This document shows, piece after piece, positions 40,801 to 51,352 of a stretch of 64,000 bases of DNA. The notes under the pieces are model-generated. The model had not been told where the DNA came from, made no database searches, and saw only the letters and a program-made list of their open reading frames with translations. Source of the DNA: Paramacrobiotus metropolitanus (Eukaryota > Tardigrada > Eutardigrada > Parachela > Macrobiotidae); the NCBI RefSeq assembly GCF_019649055.1, contig NW_026570444.1:1-64000 (forward strand), in the 5' to 3' direction. Position 1 is the first letter of the stretch. Each line of letters starts with the position of its first letter. A program made the translations under genes and the position numbers.

Positions 40801-41890
40801 ACGCGGCCCTAACGTAAGTGCATAATTTGCTTTACAGTAAAAATTCGCTTTCACGTACACCCTCCGTACAGAAAAATTCGTACGTAACTAAGAGGTGTAC
40901 GGAATTCAGGGGCATTTTACCGCTTGTACAGTAATTTTGGTACGACCTTAACTGTATTCAATTCAGAGGGTGTACTTGTACGTGCCTAAGAGTGTACGTA
41001 ATACCGAGGTTTTACTGTATTCTGTTTCTCTCGGTGTGAATGCAGCACCGAATATCGATAAGCACCATATGGGTAGACACGCCCGTGATTAAGGAGCCCA
41101 CGTAAAAATACCTAACACTAAGTTTAACACCTAAGAATACAAAATGCAAATAAGTAAAGCGCCTTCGATTTACACACTTATGGTACTTACCATTAATCGA
41201 AAGAGATTCTGTTGTTGTGAATTTGTGACTAACTACTTTTGATATGTGATGTACCCGTATTTTGAAATAAAACCACCTCATCCATACACATTAATGCCTA
41301 CAGGTGCTGTACTTATTTTCGCATGACCGCTTATTTTGAATCTAATCTCTATTTCCCTGGACAGATTAGAAAATGGCTTGGGCAGCGAAACTATATTATT
41401 TTTACATGATTTCTATGGGCTAAGAGGCAAAGAGGGAAGGTTACTTTCGGAACGCTCTTTGCATAACTTGTGTTGATGGTCAGCATGGCTGCGCAAAAGA
41501 CTTCGATCGGGAACTGTGCGTGGCCGCGGTGACGGTGTCGCCGTCGCGGGCGCCCTATGGATACCTTAGCTGCGAAAGTTCAGCGCACGTACCGTTCGCG
41601 CAGGCGCCTTCGCGAGCCGGCAGTCGTATCTCCAGTCTCCAGATAAACAGACACCCCATCCCGTCGGTGTCGGCCTGTCGCCGCTAACGGTATGGATGAA
41701 GTGGGAGCTCGTGTCAAAACCATCCGGCGGCAACATGAGCTGCCTGCTAATACATCACTCCTTTCCATTAGACGAACGATGGATTTTTTATAGGCCGGCG
41801 TTTACAAATAAATGGCCTGCTAGGAAACTAGAAATACCCTATCTAATTCATCGTTCCTTTCCCCAGGGCTTTTATACCGGCAAAACTGCT
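40801..41890. other. Intergenic; dispersed repeat at 41020-41100, otherwise nothing recognised
   Basis: 41025-41095 is the complement of 20995-21095. The remaining sequence shows no exon that I can support. Confidence 0.5.
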
Positions 41891-42429
41891 CGGCATACGA
41901 CGGTTACCGTTAAATCAACCAGTTGCACAGCAACCGAAGCGAGGCCAGTCTGTTAAATGCCTGCAGTATCTGATGTTCTGCCGATGGCACTTCGAAATCA
42001 GCAAACATCTCCCTACGGTGGAGGAGGCCTGCCAAAAAGCCGGCAATTGCGCGTGATTGGCTTTAACTGGCATCCATTCCGTTGCACAGCCATGGGTTAA
42101 TTCGAAAAAAACCTGACATGCTTACAGTAGTTCCATATTTGGGTCACTGTAAGTTTACGATTTCATATTTTGGTCAGCATGTACGTATTAGAATTTCCTG
42201 GAAAAACAAACTTACCAGAAGGCCGAAGTGAACAGTTCTCATTTCAAAAGTCTGGCTCATGCATTTTCAAGCATAAAAATAAGAATGTATCTGTACTGTA
42301 TATACAGCATATGGTATATACAGCATATACACTGTACTGTTCCGTGTAGTTGTCGACGTGCTGGACATCTTCCAATAGTTATTGCCTTTGCTGAAGCGCG
42401 GTTCCAAGTTAGCATTTATGGCGTGTCCC

Positions 42430-42690
42430 TTCATTTAGTCCACCGTTCATTTTTTCCACCGTACATTTTGCCACTGTTCAGTTCGATTCACATTACAGAG
42501 TTCAATTTATACTGCACCTGCGCAACCGCAACCCTGTGCTGAAAACGATTACAATGCTTTAGTTTTGGTTTCCGCAACTTTTCATGGGCTTTTCTTGCTT
42601 TTTCTTGGGTCCAGCATAATGCTAGGCTTCAGCGCCCAGCATCATGCTGAAAATGATTGCAGTGCTTTAGGTTTTCTTGCATGCAGTCCA
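42430..42690 (-). repeat. Copy of the 18.0-18.5 kb foldback element interior
   Basis: The reverse complement matches 18240-18450: GTGGACAAAATG-like units, then CTGTAATGGTTTTCAGCACA-like sequence. Includes two AGCATAATGCT/AGCATCATGCT motifs near 42615-42645. Confidence 0.65.
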
Positions 42691-42928
42691 TTGATTGAAG
42701 TATCAGTGTTGGCTTTCCCGTTCACCTGTAACTTGCAATAAATAAAGCAAGTACCTCCTTTATACGAAATTTGGCATTCTAACGCAGTCATACTGCCATA
42801 GATAATACCATCCAGTGTCGGCAGAAGTGACCATCATATCCACGTCCCCGCCGAACACAACGCCGGCTGGCTGTCTTGGTAGGAGAACGACTCTGCGTGT
42901 CCCGGGGAGCGCCTCCCGCGGGACGATA

Positions 42929-44677
42929 ATGTGCAGCATGCGCTACAGCAATATTATCTTACTGCGAATATTGATCCGTGTATCGGGGTACGGCGTCAAC
43001 GGCTGTCCGTTCGGCGGTCAGAACCCTGGTAAGTTCGGACATTACCCTTCACCCACCGAAATACGAGTACAATGCAGAACTACAAAAAGGTAGATACTCT
43101 ATTTATACGCATATCACGCAAAACGATTAAGGGAAGTCACCTGGTTCGTGGCGGTTGCACCAAATTCGTGTCCATGAACGAGAAAATACTCAGATTCACT
43201 TTTTTGTTTTAAAAAATATTCAAAAACACGTTTCTGCATTGATTTATGGCAGTTTGTTGTCGAGTGCCTTCTCGCACCCGGACAACCGGGGGTGTGACAT
43301 TTCGTCGAACTTTTAGAATGCTGATTAACCTTTTGGCTTTAACTCCTCCTTTCCTATGTTACGCGTACAAACGGCTTTCACGCCAGCGTTTATAGAAATC
43401 GTTGGGTGTGGTCAAAGAATGTCGTAAAACAATGCAAAAAAAGTATCTGGAAATGCCGCGCAAGCGAATTTGGCTCTTCCGGGTCTCTTCTCTTATATAA
43501 TCGCTCCTCTGTGCAACTGCAAACCAGGTGGCAGGTGCACTTGCGATTTATGCGCATTGAGTGCGCTCCGTGTGCGTGTACACGATTACTTTGTTGGTTT
43601 GACGGTACTTATTAAATTTTTGAACTGCATACCGACCGGCGAATTTTTCCGTTTTTTGGGTTTCTGCAGTGTATCCGCTGACTGGCTTATCAGTCCGTCC
43701 CCGGTTCAAAAGATTCCAAAGTGAACCAATATATTATACAGGTTGCAACAGGAACACAGCCAATGCGCATCATATCGCTAGTTCGCTGTATCCGAGTTAG
43801 ACCACAGCATCTGCTTTTAACGTGCATCGTATCATCATGTACGAAGCTACGTCACGGTTTGCTTTGCAGTACAACGTCTGCGTCTAGGCATGGACGTGGA
43901 TCTGGCCGAAGCCCGCATGACGGACAACATCGTCAACCTGGATGCATGTTCTGGAAGACGCCGCGGACGCCGGGCCGAGAGTTCAGCTAGCGCCCGATGC
44001 CGTCAGCCGAGTCCTCGTGGGGGGCTTCACGGGGTTTTTCTGCGACGCCGCAACGGCAGCAGTGGCGCAGCGCATCGTCTGGCGCTACCACAACGCCACC
44101 CTCCACGCTGTTAACGCTCCCGATTCCCCCAACGGCCAGTTCTACCAACAGTTCTCCACGGCCAACACCAGCTTCCTCGTGATCCACAACGTCAGCCGCG
44201 ACGCTGCCGACACGGTGGCGTGTTTCCTGCTCTGTCATGGCGGCGGTGACCTTTGCGTCTTGCGCCAGTTTCACCTGCAGCTGCAGCTGCGCGCTCAGGA
44301 TGTCTTCGCGGAGCCCATGCGCGACGTATCCACACCGCGATGGGGCGTCTCCATGACGTGCAGCGGCCGTGTCGACTGCAGCTGGACGCCGCCCGCGTCG
44401 CACTTCACTGGGAAGTATTACTACTACTACGTGGCGGCGCCCTATCCCGATCTGCTCGGCTATCAAGTCCCGGGCTTGTTCACCGGCTCCGTCACCTTTA
44501 ACGTACGTGTCGGCGCCCGGCGCCGCTGATCCCCTATGCGCCAACACCCTGACTATCAGCAAGAGCGAGGAGACCGCACATCGGCGTGGGTGTATTGCTG
44601 TCTGCGCACGCATCTCCGCCACCGCCACTGGTTTACCCAAAAAGCATTCGTCCACTTCGCGCAGCCGCAGCAGTAGT
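42929..44677 (+). pseudogene. Two-Ig-domain secreted protein, copy C, frameshifted
   Basis: Signal exon 42929-43028 (MCSMRYSNIILLRILIRVSG, GCPFGGQNPG) with donor GGTAAGTT, and acceptor TTTGCAG at 43869, phase 1 as in copies A and B. The Ig exon is very similar to copy A (FFCDAATAAVAQRIVWRYHN, LRQFHLQLQLRAQDVFAEP) but has frameshifts near 43942, 44512 and 44590, and ASHFTGKY where others have HFIWK, losing the core tryptophan. The Cys of DTVAC is kept while the glycine of the AGTVEC motif is lost. It is most likely a recently dead copy. Confidence 0.75.
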
Positions 44678-45020
44678 TAATTACGCACAGCTGCACAGGT
44701 CATTAATAATTAATCACGAATGCATGATTGCGTTGTGTAATCGAAGGCATCACTGCATACAACTGACTATGCAAAATGATCTATACTTCTATACTCGGTA
44801 CCTCGATCCCGTGGATGGTTTTTTAGCGAAATGCATGTATACTATGCTGTAAATTGCTTGCTTGCCTTTACCTGTACGGGTACCATGTTTTGTCTGTCCG
44901 TATCGTGTTAATTACCGTGTTGTTAATATTCTGATTAAACTGTACTGCTAGTTAAATTGCCATTTGACTTACTTTTGGCGCTGATGGAAAGACCGGAAAT
45001 GGTCAGTCGGTCTACTAGTA

Positions 45021-45177
45021 TAGTGAGTCGGCGAAGTCCGCCGTAAACCGTAAAACGGGCACCGCTTTTAATCAAGAGTACAGAGTTAGACAGAGCTTGT
45101 GTCTAACGAATTTCTGTCTGCTCCCTCGATTAAACGGCGCCCGGTCGCCTGCCCAGGCGGACTTCGCCGACTCACTA
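45021..45177. mobile_element. 157-bp MITE with 22-bp perfect terminal inverted repeats
   Basis: The left end TAGTGAGTCGGCGAAGTCCG is the exact complement of the right end (CGGACTTCGCCGACTCACTA, 45158-45177), 22 bp in all with the next two bases. A second internal hairpin, GTTAGACA...TGTCTAAC, lies at about 45085-45110. Confidence 0.9.
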
Positions 45178-45414
45178 ATGTTTATGATTAGGGACGATTA
45201 TATTCAGTCCGATTTATATTATTAGCGACGACTCCAGTCATCCGTATGGTTATGGCTGCGAAATTTAAACATTATGGCTGCGAAATTTAAACAATTTTTC
45301 TCCATATACCCAAATTCTACTCGTACATTGAGATTCCTGTTCATGTATGTACGAGTAATTGGGGAATGAAGCTGTGCCAAAATATAATACATAATAGTAC
45401 TAGCGGGGTAATTA

Positions 45415-45545
45415 GAAGGGCTCTGAATCTTCTGAATAAAGGGAATCTGAATCTTCTGAATCTTCTGAATCTGAATCTTCTGAATCTGAAGCTCTGAATC
45501 TTCTGAATCTTCTGAATCTTCTAAGGGCTCTTAAATCTTCTGAAT
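45415..45545. repeat. TCTGAATCT microsatellite
   Basis: About a dozen imperfect copies of 6- and 9-bp units (TCTGAA, TCTGAATCT). On the minus strand it reads as Ser/Glu/Asp codons, a simple-repeat artefact. Confidence 0.9.
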
Positions 45546-45549
45546 ATAC

Positions 45550-46160
45550 ACTGGTACTAGTATGACAAACGGTAAAAAAAGAATTCGCAAGGTATTTAAT
45601 GAGACTCACATCTGCTGGCGGTCGATCTAAGGCGCACTATTCGCTGTCGGTTACCGCCCGCGGGGGAAGGTTACCGCACGTTTTCTTAGCGTGCAGTTGA
45701 ATTGACGCTGCACGGCGGAATTGATTGCATTTGCATGGGAGTGAAAGTGGATCGCATGGGCATGGTTGATTTACAAAAATTTTTCTGTCTCCTCGAGTAA
45801 TGCTGCGAGTTGCGTGTACACTGTACAGCCACTTTTGTGTTTTATTTCCATAATGTCACCGCTTCATTCTTCTCTGTCAGGTTATGATCTGTCCTGATCT
45901 GGGCGCCACTGCCTTTCCTCATCTCATTATTCGTTTGCACGGTGTCGAGGAACCCAGACACAGGACACGTATCGCATCCTGTTTTTCCTGGCCACCCTCA
46001 CACTTGAGTAAACCGCTCCCTCAGCACTTTTTATCAACCGTGGCACTTGGTTCTACAATCCGTCCGATGGCAGTCTGCGGTGGGTGGCTGGTTCCCCGCC
46101 GGGCCTGTTGAATTGTGGAAGATTGATCGTGTGTGCTGTTGATCCCTTGGGTCGCCCGCC
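45550..46160. other. Upstream region of the ENTPD-like gene
   Basis: No exon recognised. GC content rises toward the gene. No clear TATA box. Confidence 0.4.
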
Positions 46161-49100
46161 ATGCCTCAAATGGCCGCGGCGTCCCCTCCCTCCCGGGGCC
46201 GCCTGCACGGCCTGGTGCGCGCCGTCTTCGTCGTGTCGGTGGTGCATTTGTTGGCGGGGCAGTGGGTGTTGTGGCGGGTAAGCAGTGAGCCCAACGACAC
46301 GGACAGTTCGCCGCGCAACACTCCCTTCTGGAGTCAGGACGTCCACTCGCACTTTCCCTTCTCCGAGTACGCCGAGACCGCGGGCCCGTCCTTTCTTGCA
46401 GGTGAATGTTGGCCAGTGTCTTTTTATCAGCGCTGTTTTGATGGCTATTTGTACAGATAGAATGTAAGAAGCTCTTTTATTAATTTCAAATTCTTTGACA
46501 TTTATTTCAGTTTTTAATTTAGTTATTTTATTTATATTGTTTCAGTGATTTTATTTCCAGTTTATTTAAACTCGGATTTTTCTTACTCGATTCTTCCGTA
46601 CATTTTCTATGAATTTTTCTGTTTAGTTTTTTCTAGCAAAATTGTGCATGAATTAAATTCATTTACCTGAATTTGACTGCAATGTTTTCTGTTACTGTAA
46701 TTTTTGCCATAATCTCTGGCTGGTTGAATTTGAACTTCTGCCTATTTGGTTTAAATTAAATACTTATTTTTTTAGTGTTTATACTACTGTTTGCAGATGT
46801 TTTCGTTGTTATAATTTTGCAGTTTTGATTTGAGTTGAATTTTAATTTTGAACATAAAGTTTTGATTGATTATTGGCAAATTCAAATTGTATGTGACATT
46901 TTTTCGGAATTCCTTTTTTTCAATTTTTTTGGCAGGTTTTAAACGTTAATTTTTGTAAGAATTTTCACTTGGGATATGCAGTTGTTGTCTAATTTGTTAG
47001 CGGGCCACTACTCGAGCCGGTCGGCGTTTAAGCGCGGGTACGCCGTGGAGGAGCGCGTGTCGGGTGAGCTGCCGCAGCTGCGCTCGCGCAACTACACCGG
47101 CTCGCTGTACGGCATCATCATCGACGCCGGCTCCACCGGGACGCGCCTGTCCGCCTTCCACTTCGTCAAGGCGGCGCGGCCGCCCTTCATGCGCCTCATC
47201 AGCGAGTGCGGCAAACACGTCAAGGTAACGTCGCTCTTTTTCCATTTTTCACCTGTATTTTGTTGCCCGGTTGGGAGGAAATTTTTCTGCAGTTTAAAAT
47301 CATTTTTTTTATCGTTTCTAATTTTATTTTCCATTTTTCAGCTCTACTTTTTCGCCCGGTTGGGAAGGAATTTTTCGGCAATTTAAAATCCCTTTTTAAT
47401 TTTTTCTTCCATTTTTCAGCTGTAGTTTTTTGCCCGCTTTGGAGGGGATTTTTAAGCAATTTTAAATCACTTGTTTAATTGTGGTTAATTTTATTTTGTT
47501 AGATTGAGTTGCATTTTTTTATGTATAATTTATCTGTTGTTGGCGGAGTTCTTGCTTGAATTTTTTTCAAATGATTTCAAATTTTGGTTGTTGTTTGTAG
47601 TTATGTGTTTTTCAGTTTCTTCTGTTTGTAATTATATTGCCGGTGGGAAGTTAAATTGTTTAAACTGGATTTGCTATTGGGAATTTTTATTATTTAATGG
47701 CTTAGTTTTCATGTGGTTTTTCTCGCTGTTTTTCCGTGATCGGTCGGTCAGGTGTGTTTGTTGGTTGCAGCCGGGTCTGTCGTATTACGCGGCGGAGCCG
47801 GCGTCCGTCGTGCACAACCTGGCGCCGTTGGTGGCGCGCGCCAAGGACTGCGTGCCGCCCTACGCCTGGAAGAGCACGCCGCTGGAATTGAAGGCCACGG
47901 CGGGATTACGCCTGCTTCCGGCGTTTGTTCAGGACCGCATCCTCGACCACGCCAAGGCCTGGCTGCACAACGAGAGCCCCTTCGTCCTCAGCCATGACGA
48001 CGCGGTAAATCACAAATAAATACATACAATAAGCAAATCGATTTCGGGTGGAAAAAATATCTGTAACATGTGTAGTGTCTCAGCGATATTTTTATTTCTT
48101 TTTATATTAATTTTAAACAATAAGGAAAAATAGTTGCTGATTTTTATTTCTGCTTAAAAATAAAAATCAGCAGAGATTTTTATTTTCTGCCTAAACTAAT
48201 TTTAAATAATAGAAAAAAATGACTGCAAAAAATTGTTATCTAAATGATATTTTTATTTCTTTCTAAATTAAATTTAAAAATTAAGCAAAAATGATGTCAA
48301 AAAGTTACTCTCCCAACGATCTTTTTTGTAATTTAATTTTAAAAAAACAGCGGAAAATACTTGTAAAAATAGTTGCTGTCTGAAAAAATATTATTGTTTC
48401 TTTTTAAATTTAATTTAAATAATAGGGAAAAATAAATGCAAAAAACAATTACAGATCTGTAGTGTTTCAGTGATGCTGGTGTTTCTGTTGGAAATTAATT
48501 TGTCAATAATAACATGGCGTTTGTGGTGGACAGATCAGCATCATGGAGGGCATCGACGAGGGCCTGTACAGCTGGATCACCGTCAACTTCCTCCTGAACA
48601 CCCTGCACCACCACTACGACACGCCGGACGAGTGTCTGGCCGTCGCCGAGCCCGACGCCGAGCAGAACACGGAGCGGCTGTTCCGCCGCGAGCAGCTGAA
48701 GCGGCAGACCTTCGGCACGCTGGACCTGGGCGGCGGCTCCATGCAGATCACCTTCGTCCCGCTCTACGACCAGACCATCGACGAGGCCCCGCCCGACCGC
48801 ATCCACCACGTCAAGATCTTCGGCGAACGGCTCAAACTCTACTCCTGGAGCTACCTCGGCTTCGGCCTCATGTCCGCCAGGTAAATTCCCGTATTTCTAC
48901 AAATGCTATCAATTACGTTATGATTTAGGTTTTCAAAGTGTAAATTCCCGGTTTTCTTACAATTGCGATTAACAATTAAAATCTAATATAGAATTTCAAA
49001 ATTTAAAATTTGATTCTTTGAATTTCGATTTAACTTTGGGTTAATTTTGAAGTTTTCCAGTAAACAATTCAGCTGGCGTTGATTTGTAAATTTAAAGCTA

Positions 49101-50358
49101 GTTCTTTAACTTTAATTCGATTTTTTAAAGATTTCTTCAGTCGTTAATTTTGGATTATTTTATGAATTTGTCGAATATACGGTACAATTATGTTAAAATC
49201 GATTGCTAAATTTAAATTTTGGGTTTTGTAATTTAAATTTGATTTTTCAGGTTGTATTCGAAGCGTTAGCTTCAGATCATTTTTGGGTTATACGTACAAA
49301 TAAATAAAATAATCAAATTAAAATTGATTTTTAAGTTTAAATTAAAAATGTAATTTTGAAATTTAATTGGATTTTGGCCTTTGTTCGAACCGTTAAATTT
49401 GGATTCTTTTTTTGAAACTTTTATTGAATAGTTAGGTAAAGTAAAATGGATTTCTAAAATTGATTTGAGTAATTGGGTTTCTGCATTTTAAATTTTAATT
49501 TGATTTTTTAATTTTAATTTGAGCCATTAAATTTAAACTTTTTTTTGGATTTTTCGAATAAATAATTCAACTTAAATTTAGTTTTATAATCCGACTTAAA
49601 AATTTGATTTTTAAATTTTTCTTTGAGCTCTTTAATTTGAAATCAATTGTTAATTTTGATTGGTAATCAAATAAGTAATTACAGTTGAGTTGATTTTTAT
49701 GAGCCTGTTAAATTTAATAAGTAGTGATTTTATTGAATGATTATTTTAATTTAAATTAATTTCAGAATTAATTATAATTTCAGAATTATTCATATATAGG
49801 ATGCAGATGTTCGGATTCCCGTTGGAGACCCCCCTGGAGGCCGTCCAGACCGTCTCCAACGTTCTCTCCTCCCCCTGCATCCTCTCCCCACACCCCGTCC
49901 CCTGGGAGCACGCCTCCACCGAGTACCGCGTCCACGCCGCCCCCTCCGCCGACCCCTTCGCCGCCTGCGCCGCCCGCGCCTCCCTCATCGTCTCCCGCGC
50001 CATCCACCACCAGCCGGAAGTGGCCCGCGAGTCCTTCTACGCCTTCTCCTACTTCTACGACATCGCCGTGGAGGCGCGCATCATCCCGCACGTCGCCGGG
50101 GGGCAGGTGCCGGCCGGGGTCTTCCGCAGCACGGCGGAGGCGGTGTGCCGCGAGGGGCGGGGGGAGGGGCGGCCGTTTCTGTGTATGGATCTGTGCTATA
50201 TCAGCGCACTGCTGCTGGAGGGGCTCGGGCTGCGGGTGGACCAGGATGTGGTGCTGCGGAAGAAGATTGACGGGGTGGAGACGTCGTGGGCGTTGGGCGC
50301 CATGTTCCACATGTTGAACACGTTCCATAACACCAGTAATATTGATCTGGGCCGGTGA
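46161..50358 (+). CDS. ENTPD5/6-like nucleoside diphosphatase (GDA1/CD39 family), five exons
   Basis: Exons 46161-46401, 47001-47224, 47771-48004, 48534-48880 and 49800-50358; every junction is GT-AG and in phase, giving about 534 residues. A short basic N-terminus precedes one hydrophobic segment (AVFVVSVVHLLAG), a signal anchor or signal peptide. Apyrase conserved regions are all present: ACR1 IDAGSTGTRLSAFHF, ACR2 KATAGLRLLP, ACR3 IMEGIDEGLYSWITVNF, ACR4 GTLDLGGGSMQIT, ACR5 GVETSWALGAMF. The enzyme hydrolyses nucleoside diphosphates with Ca or Mg, in the ER/Golgi lumen or outside the cell. The absence of a C-terminal membrane helix favours the ENTPD5/6 branch. Exons are very GC-rich and introns T-rich on this strand. 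Confidence 0.92.
47230..47475 (+). repeat. Intronic tandem repeat of about 80-90 bp, three copies
   Basis: In intron 2 of the ENTPD-like gene, units read CCATTTTTCA(C/G)CTGTA, then TTGCCCGGTTGGGAGGAAAT-like sequence, then a TTTAAAATC T-tract. Copies begin near 47240, 47331 and 47410. Confidence 0.8.
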
Positions 50359-51352
50359 GGATGACGCCCGACGATGCTGGGAATTTTCTGGATTTTTTTG
50401 GGATTTTTATCGAATTCCGGGGATTTTTTTGGGATTTTTCGGAATTTTTATCGGATTTTCCGGGATTTGCTTGGGATTTTTTTTTGCATTGACTTTTACG
50501 GATTCTTTTGTGGATTTTTTTGGCATCGCGTTTTCCGGACGGAGTCCGTTTTTTTTCCATTGCTTTTTTATGACGATTCAAATTTTTCTGGAATTTTTAT
50601 CGGATTTTTCGGCGGAATGTTTTGGATTTCCTGGAATTTTTTGCATCGCATTTTCCGGATTTTTTTTATTTTTCTGGATTTTTTACATTGCGTTTTCCGG
50701 GCTGATTCCATCTTTTTTTGGTGACGGTTCAAATTTTCCTGGATGTTCTACAATGATCCGAATTTTTCCGGATGTTTTATCGGATTTTTCGGAATTTTCG
50801 TGGAATTTTTACATCGCATTTTTCCTGACGGATTCCTTGATTTTCGCGGCTTTTTTTAAAAATGATCCTGAATTTTTTTGGCTGTTTTTATGATGATGGA
50901 AATTTTGCTAGTTTACAATTTTTGAAATCTCATGTGATAGTTATTCCGCGTTTTTCTGTCTCTAATTTATGGAGCTTTTTTTCATTTTTAAATCGCACGC
51001 TTTTGCTTTTCTTTCTCATCGTTGAAAGCGTGTGTTTTCTTATTGTGCCGGCGTCTGTCGCTGGCTGAGGAATGTGTTGATGAGCGGAAATACTCAGGAC
51101 GAAGATTGAAGTGATGCGCCACACGCGACAATAGCGCCTCTCTCGAGGCGGCCGCTTTGTCTTACGTAATATTTGCACAAACCGCCGCGTTTTGTGTACG
51201 CGCACATTTTGCCGTTGTTTGTACGCTGATCCCTTCGATCAACACACCGCAATTTAATCAGCCGCTTCAGCGCTTTTTCACCGGCTTTTTAAACCTCCGG
51301 AACATTCCGGTTTTCATGCATTTGGAATTTTTACGAAATTTATTAACAGAAA
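50359..51352 (+). repeat. T-rich degenerate GGATTTTT repeat, then intergenic
   Basis: 50380-50890 is a strand-asymmetric run of GGATTTTT/GGAATTTTT units with TTTTTATCGGATTTTTCGG and GCATCGCGTTTTCCGG phrases. It resembles a decayed tandem repeat. ORFs across it (Phe/Ile/Gly-rich) are artefacts. 50900-51352 shows nothing besides the dioxygenase promoter region. Confidence 0.75.

Larger units (their letters stand above)
41890..44950 (+). repeat. Segmental duplication, partner of 22100-25450
   Basis: Same order of upstream sequence, signal exon, intron, Ig exon and downstream sequence. It contains a foldback insertion at about 42340-42690 that is absent from the partner. Confidence 0.85.

Noticed and set aside
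45412-45609. Ser/Glu/Asp-rich minus-strand ORF
   Set aside because: Translation of the TCTGAATCT microsatellite.
50342-50893. Phe/Gly-rich open frames that look like a membrane protein
   Set aside because: Produced by the GGATTTTT repeat; no domain, and codon use unlike the adjacent genes.
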